64,000 nt of DNA from Carettochelys insculpta (lineage: Eukaryota > Chordata > Testudines > Carettochelyidae). Below, piece by piece: positions 45,801 through 51,800 of this stretch; the first letter of the stretch is position 1, and each line of letters begins with the position of its first letter. Where the stretch lies: positions 122,672,001 through 122,736,000 of the forward strand of contig NC_134137.1 in NCBI RefSeq assembly GCF_033958435.1, read 5' to 3'. The notes below the pieces were generated by a model, which was given only the letters and a program-made list of their open reading frames with translations, did no database searches and had not been told where the DNA came from. The position numbers and the translations under genes are program-made.

Positions 45801-48800
45801 GGTGTGTGTGTGTCAGACTAAGGGGTTGGAGCCATGGGGAGGGAGCTTGTATTAGTGGGGGGGAGTTCAGCTCGTAGAGTGAGCTAAGGTAGGTAAACGT
45901 GTCTCTCGTTTAAACGAGTACTCGTAAATAATGTACTCATTTAATGAGGCATGAGTGTAATTGTTACCTGCAGGGAGCAGCCACTGTGCATTTCTCTCTT
46001 TCATTGATAAAGTGAGTGAACATCTTATGAGCTTCCTCAGTGTAAGACTTTTATAGTGAGTAAGATACATTTATTTGGGGGTGTTGGTCCCTCTTTTGGG
46101 GTTGTGTTCTTGGGTGTTACCTAAGCTTTATAGCTACGCCCTCCCAGAGCTGAGCTGGTTCAGCATCTGTGTTGGTCTACTGGAGGGCTGTTTCCGCAAC
46201 TCTGTGTCTTGGCCTGGGGAGACAAGATCTTCTGGCCCAACAGGACAGTGTGGTAGGGAGCCCCAGAAGGTAGGTAGGGAGACTCAGTTTACTATCAGCA
46301 CATGAGGTGACAGTCCTAAGGGGAACTCTGTGATCCAACACACGACAGGTGGATAATAAGCTGAACATTAGCTCTTAGTCCAATGCTATGGCCAAAAGAG
46401 CTAAAGTGATCATGGGATACATGGACAGAGAAATGTCAAGTAAAATCAGAGAGATTATTTTATTTCTGCATTTGGTTGCAGTTGGAATATTGTGTCCAGT
46501 TCTGGGGCCCACACTTCAGGAAGGATAGAATCATAGAATACTAGAACTGGAAGGGACCTCAAGAATCCATCAAGTCCAGTTCCCTGTCCTCAGGGCAGGA
46601 CCAAGAACCATCTATATCATCCACGTTAGATATTTGTCTAACTTGTTCTTAAATATCTGCAATGATGGAGATTCTACAACCACCCTAGGTAATTTATTCC
46701 AGAAATTAACCATCTTGACAGCAATTTTTCCATAATGTATGATCTAAACCCTCATTGGTACAATTTAAGCCGATTGCTTCTTGTCCTATTTTCACAGGCT
46801 AAGGAGAATAATTCTCAATAATAATTCTTCTCCCTCCTCCTTGTAACACCCTTTTAGGTAGTTGAACACTGCAAGCCCCCTCAGCCTTCTCTTTTCCAAA
46901 CTAAACAAACCCAATTCTTTTAATCTTCTCTCACAGGTCATCTTTTCCAGACCTTTAATGTTGATAAATTGGAGAGGAGCCAGAAAAGACCTATGAGAAT
47001 GCTTAAAGGACTAGAAAAACTTCCTTACACTGACAGACTCAAAGAGCTCAAATTATTTAACAAAGAGAAGGTTGAGTGCCTTGATTACAGTCTGTAATTA
47101 TCTACAAAGGGAACAAATATTCAATAATGGTCTCCTTAGACTAGCAGAGAAAGATATAATACGGCCTAATGACTGGAAGTTCAAATTAGACAAATTCATG
47201 CTGGAAATAAAACATACATTTTTGACAATGAGGGAAATTATCTATTGCAACAACTTACTAAGGGTTGTAGTAAATTCCACATCGCTGACAATTTTTAAAT
47301 CATGACTGGATCTCTTTCTGAAAGATCTGCTCCAGGAATTGTTTTAGGGAAAGTCTATGGCCCATATTCTGTAGCAGGACAGATTACTAATGATCGCAGT
47401 TATCCCTTCAGGCCTTGAAATCCTGCAGTTTTTCTTCCAGCTAGGTCAGACAACATGTACTTCCACACCACAGACTAGACTCTTAAGGGAGATGCTAGAT
47501 AGATAATGGAAGGAAAGGAGAGGCATTTACTCCACTGTTGATGCAGAGCCTAGATATAGACCAACTCTGCGCCTGTAATATAAGATAAATTTGACATTTA
47601 CTAAATTTGAATTTTTAACCACGTTCATAGGGATTCAAATTTAAGTGGCTACAAACCTTCTGGAAATCTGAGCCACCATTTCTCAATGTCGAGCTTCCAC
47701 ATCCCTACTGCCTTATCCAAGTTCGACTGCATGAGCAATGCACTGTGGATACCTATCCCACAGTGCATTAGCCCTGGTTGTTTATGGGGGTTTCCGTTCT
47801 GGATTCCTGACAGGAAGCACTGTCCCAGAATTCAGAGCACCGAGTAACAGTGTGAAAATGAACTGGAGACGGTGCCATTTTCTCCAGCACAGTGCTAGCA
47901 CAAGCATGGATCCCTAATTGTTTCAAGTTGTTGCATACATTGTTGTGGCAACTTCCCAGGCTGTTTGCTTTCTATAACAAAGTACATTGATAGTTCACTA
48001 TGATGATGATGGACGACAGTGATGGTTTGGAAGAGCAAATCTTTCAAATGCGGTCCAAGAACTCTCAAATGCTGGCTGCCCTGGATACGTTGCTGACAGC
48101 TGAGCAGCAGTGTTGGACTTGTGAGACCAGCACACACTGGTGGGACCACATCATTTTGGAGTCCTGGGATGACCGGAAGTGGGTGCAGAACTTTCACACA
48201 TGCAAGTCCACTTCTATGGAACTTTGTGGTATGCTGGCCCCCGCACTGAGGTGCAACACCACAAATATGAAGCCAGCTCTAACGGTTCAGAAGTGAGTGG
48301 AGGCAATCACTCTGTGGAAGTTTGCAACATCTAACAGTTACTGGTCCGTGGCAAATCAATTCGTGGTTAGCAGATATACAGTGCGGTCCATGGTGATGCA
48401 GATGTCTCATGCAATCTGTCGTCTCCTCAGGAAGACTGTGACCCAAGGAAATGTATAGGCCATAGTGCATAGCTTTGCTGCCATGGGATTTCCTAACTGC
48501 GGTGGGGCAATAGATGGCACGCATATCCCCATCATGGTCCCGGACCACGTGGCCTCCGAATATATAAACAGAAAGGGATACTTCTCCATGGTTTTGCAGG
48601 TGTTAGTAGAACACAAAGGTCGTTTCACTGACATCAATGTGGGATGGTCAGGGAGGGTTCACAACGCACGCATCTTCTGAAATTCTAGTATGTCCAGAAA
48701 GTTCATGGATGGGATTTTTTTTCCCAAACCGGAAAATCCAGAATTGGCGACATGGAGATGCCTATTGTAATATTGAGCGACTCTGCTTACCATCTGCTCC

Positions 48801-51800
48801 CCTGCCTTATGAAGCCTTCATAGAAGCCCTGGACCGCAGCTAGGAAAACTTCAGTCAGACACTCAGCGGGTGCAGAACTGTGGTGGAATGCACCTTTGGC
48901 CATTTAAAAGTGAGGTTCAGATGCTTCTTCACCTGTTTGAACCTTTCTGAAACTAATGTTCCCACTGTGATTACAGCGTGCGTTATTTTGCACAACATTT
49001 GTGAATCCAGGTGACAGATTTTCCCATCCATCTGGAATTCTGAGGCTGAAGCCATCAGCAGGTCTTACTTGCAGCTGCCTACAGGGCCATTCACCAATAA
49101 CCATGCAGCAGCAGCAGCAGCAGCAATAAGAGACGCTTTAAAGCATAGCTTCATGAATGATCTGCCACGCACATGACAGTGATTTATTTCTGTGTTGTAA
49201 TATCAACCAAGCCCCACTCCCCAAACTGATTTGTGCTCCTCACCATAAATCAGACCATGTTTTACTGAACGAATGCGTTTAATTGGTGGGAGGGGGCTAA
49301 GTTGCAGGAAGTAGAATGGATGTCAAGGGAGGGCTATTTTCCTAAAAAGGAGCACCTGTACTTTCATCCCTCCACTCACCATCCCCCCACCTAGTTCATG
49401 TGCTGCCAGTCTTCTGCGGACCTTTACTTAGCAGCAGACACCTGTGTTTTCAGCCCTCCACCCACCCACCCCCAACTGTGTTCCATCTGCTGCCAATCCT
49501 CTGCAGACCTGGGCTTAGTGGCAGGCACCTGTGCTTTCAGCCCTCCATCCCCACCGCCCACTTCTGTCTGTCATCAGTCTGCTGCAGACCTGGGCTTAGG
49601 AGTGGGCAGCTGTGCTATCAGCCCTCTCCCACCCCAGGTTCCCCTACCACTTTCACATGCCAAAAAATCATACCGAGCTCAAAAGAATAAGTTTATTTTG
49701 CGGGGAGGAGAGGTTTAAGTGGAAGGGAAAAGCAGCCTTGTCAAGGTGGTGGAACAGCCTTCTGAAGTGGTCATTAGGGCTACAGCAGCAGGCTGTCCTT
49801 GCTCTCTTTTCCCGCATTCGGGGACTGCCATGCCGGTGGGATGGTGGGGAGAGCAAATTGTCTTCAGGGGACTCCAGGCAGCGGAGCCCGCACTGCTGCA
49901 CTGGGAGTCCCTCTGCAGCTGCAGCATGGAGTGCAGGACCTCCATTTGGTCACTCACTACTGTTAAGAGCTTTGCTGCTTGCTCTTGCATTGTCTGCTGC
50001 CCATAAGCTGTAGTGTAACGCCACTGAGCTCCAAGTTCTTACGCCAAGGAACTACATTACAAAATCAATACAGGTTCTGGTAGTACAGAACATGGAATGA
50101 ACTAAACATAAAGCACCGATATTAACTAGAATTGTTTTAGTTTTGTTAGTTTAAAGATAGTTGAACACCTGATCCAAATCCTATCATACTCTGAGTACAT
50201 TCACATCCGAATCTGAGATCACACTGTGGGTCCATCTCTAATTGAAACACTATGGGAGAAATGCAGGCCACAGTGAGGTCAGGATTTCACTCAATACATA
50301 AAATTTCATCTTAGTAGCTGTGTTTTCTGCACATAAACTGTACAACATACATGATGAGTTTTATAGGCCAACCTCCTGCACTCCCACTGAGATAAAGATT
50401 GATCTAAGACAGGGTTCGAGACGGTCCTTAATAAATATCGTCAAAACACACATTCTGTAACCCCTATTTTAAGAACAGCGCACACACAATGATTTGTAAT
50501 GTGATACATGTTTTCTGCAGGACATTTACAAACTTTTTATATATTCTATTTCTTCACACTTTATGTGTGTGTTTGTACCAATGTCTTCCTGTCTTTCACT
50601 CCTGAACCTTCTCTCCCCCATCTCTGGAAGATGCTAGGAGGAGTTATCCAGCCTTTTGAGATCACCTACCATTTGCTATTTAGATACAAGTTGTTCATTT
50701 TTGAGCTTTTGGATGTTCACCATTTACCGAAAATAATCAGGAGGGTTTTTTTTCCTTTGCAATTATAGCATTGGGCGCCACAAAGAAGTCCTTAAAGAGC
50801 TGCATGTGGCTCCAGAGCTGCAGGTTGCAGATGCCTGATCTAAGAGATTTTCCCCATCTCTAATGTTTATGATTTGTTTAAATTCATAGTAAAATGGTAT
50901 TAATGTTCCTAAAGTGAATAACATTCACTAAGTTGGCACACAAATGTCTCTACTTCCTTTTGTCTCCTCTGGATGTTTCTTTTCAAACAATGCTCCTACC
51001 ATTCTATGATAATATTTTATAAACAAATGCACTGTCAGCAATTATTATTTGCACAGTATGGAAAATAAATGCCAAGGAAATCAGGAGTGAAACCTTTTTA
51101 ACCAACTTACCTCGTAAAAGAGCCCTTCAGGGAACTGCTGAAAGCACTGGGCACACACAAAACACTGTTCATGATACAGTTCACCATTACTGTTAACAAT
51201 CTTCTCCGCAGGTGCAAAGCCCCCTCTGCAGCGCTCACATATGGCATTTGCAAGGGCATTTGCCATATTACTGTAACAAAAAAAAAAAAGATGGTTGATC
51301 ATCTCTAAAATGAGGGGATAAAGACAACAGAAACACTCGGTTCCCCTGATTTTATTTCAGCTTTATTTTGAAAAGCTAACTGTCCTCATCAAACTCCCAC
51401 TTCAGTCATGGAAATCTTTCCACTGACTATCATGGAAGTTACAGTTAGGAAGAAGTTGTGGGATGTTTCAATTTTTTACCCTGTTCTAAGAATGCTTCAT
51501 CAAAAATGTACTTTCAGGCTTAGGGGGGCGGGGAGAGGTAAGAATCAGGTTGTATTTTCATTCAATCCAATACTACAGGAAAGCAAATGGAAATAAACAA
51601 TTACAATGATCATGAAAGACAAGAGACAATTTCATGAATAATGAAAGATGTTTTAACCATCTGAGATCAAAGCAAGAGCATTGTTCTAAAAGTGAGTATC
51701 AAAACGAATTCAAAAGATTTGAGGCATCAGTACAGAAGGACAGAATGCACGTAACAGCTACAGCAGAAAAAATCAAGAGGCAAGAAATGGTTAAAACTAA

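Larger units (their letters stand above)
47680..50020. mobile_element. PIF/Harbinger DNA transposon fossil
   Basis: Transposase remains on the plus strand (48000-49176) and a second, convergent frame on the minus strand (49990-49715), the usual two-gene arrangement. Between them at 49398-49640 are three tandem units of about 85 bases (cctgggcttag ... tttcagccctcc). Terminal repeats were not identified. Confidence 0.7.

Noticed and set aside
48000..49176. Host HARBI1 gene
   Set aside because: Multiple stops and a frame change; transposon copy rather than the conserved single-exon host gene.
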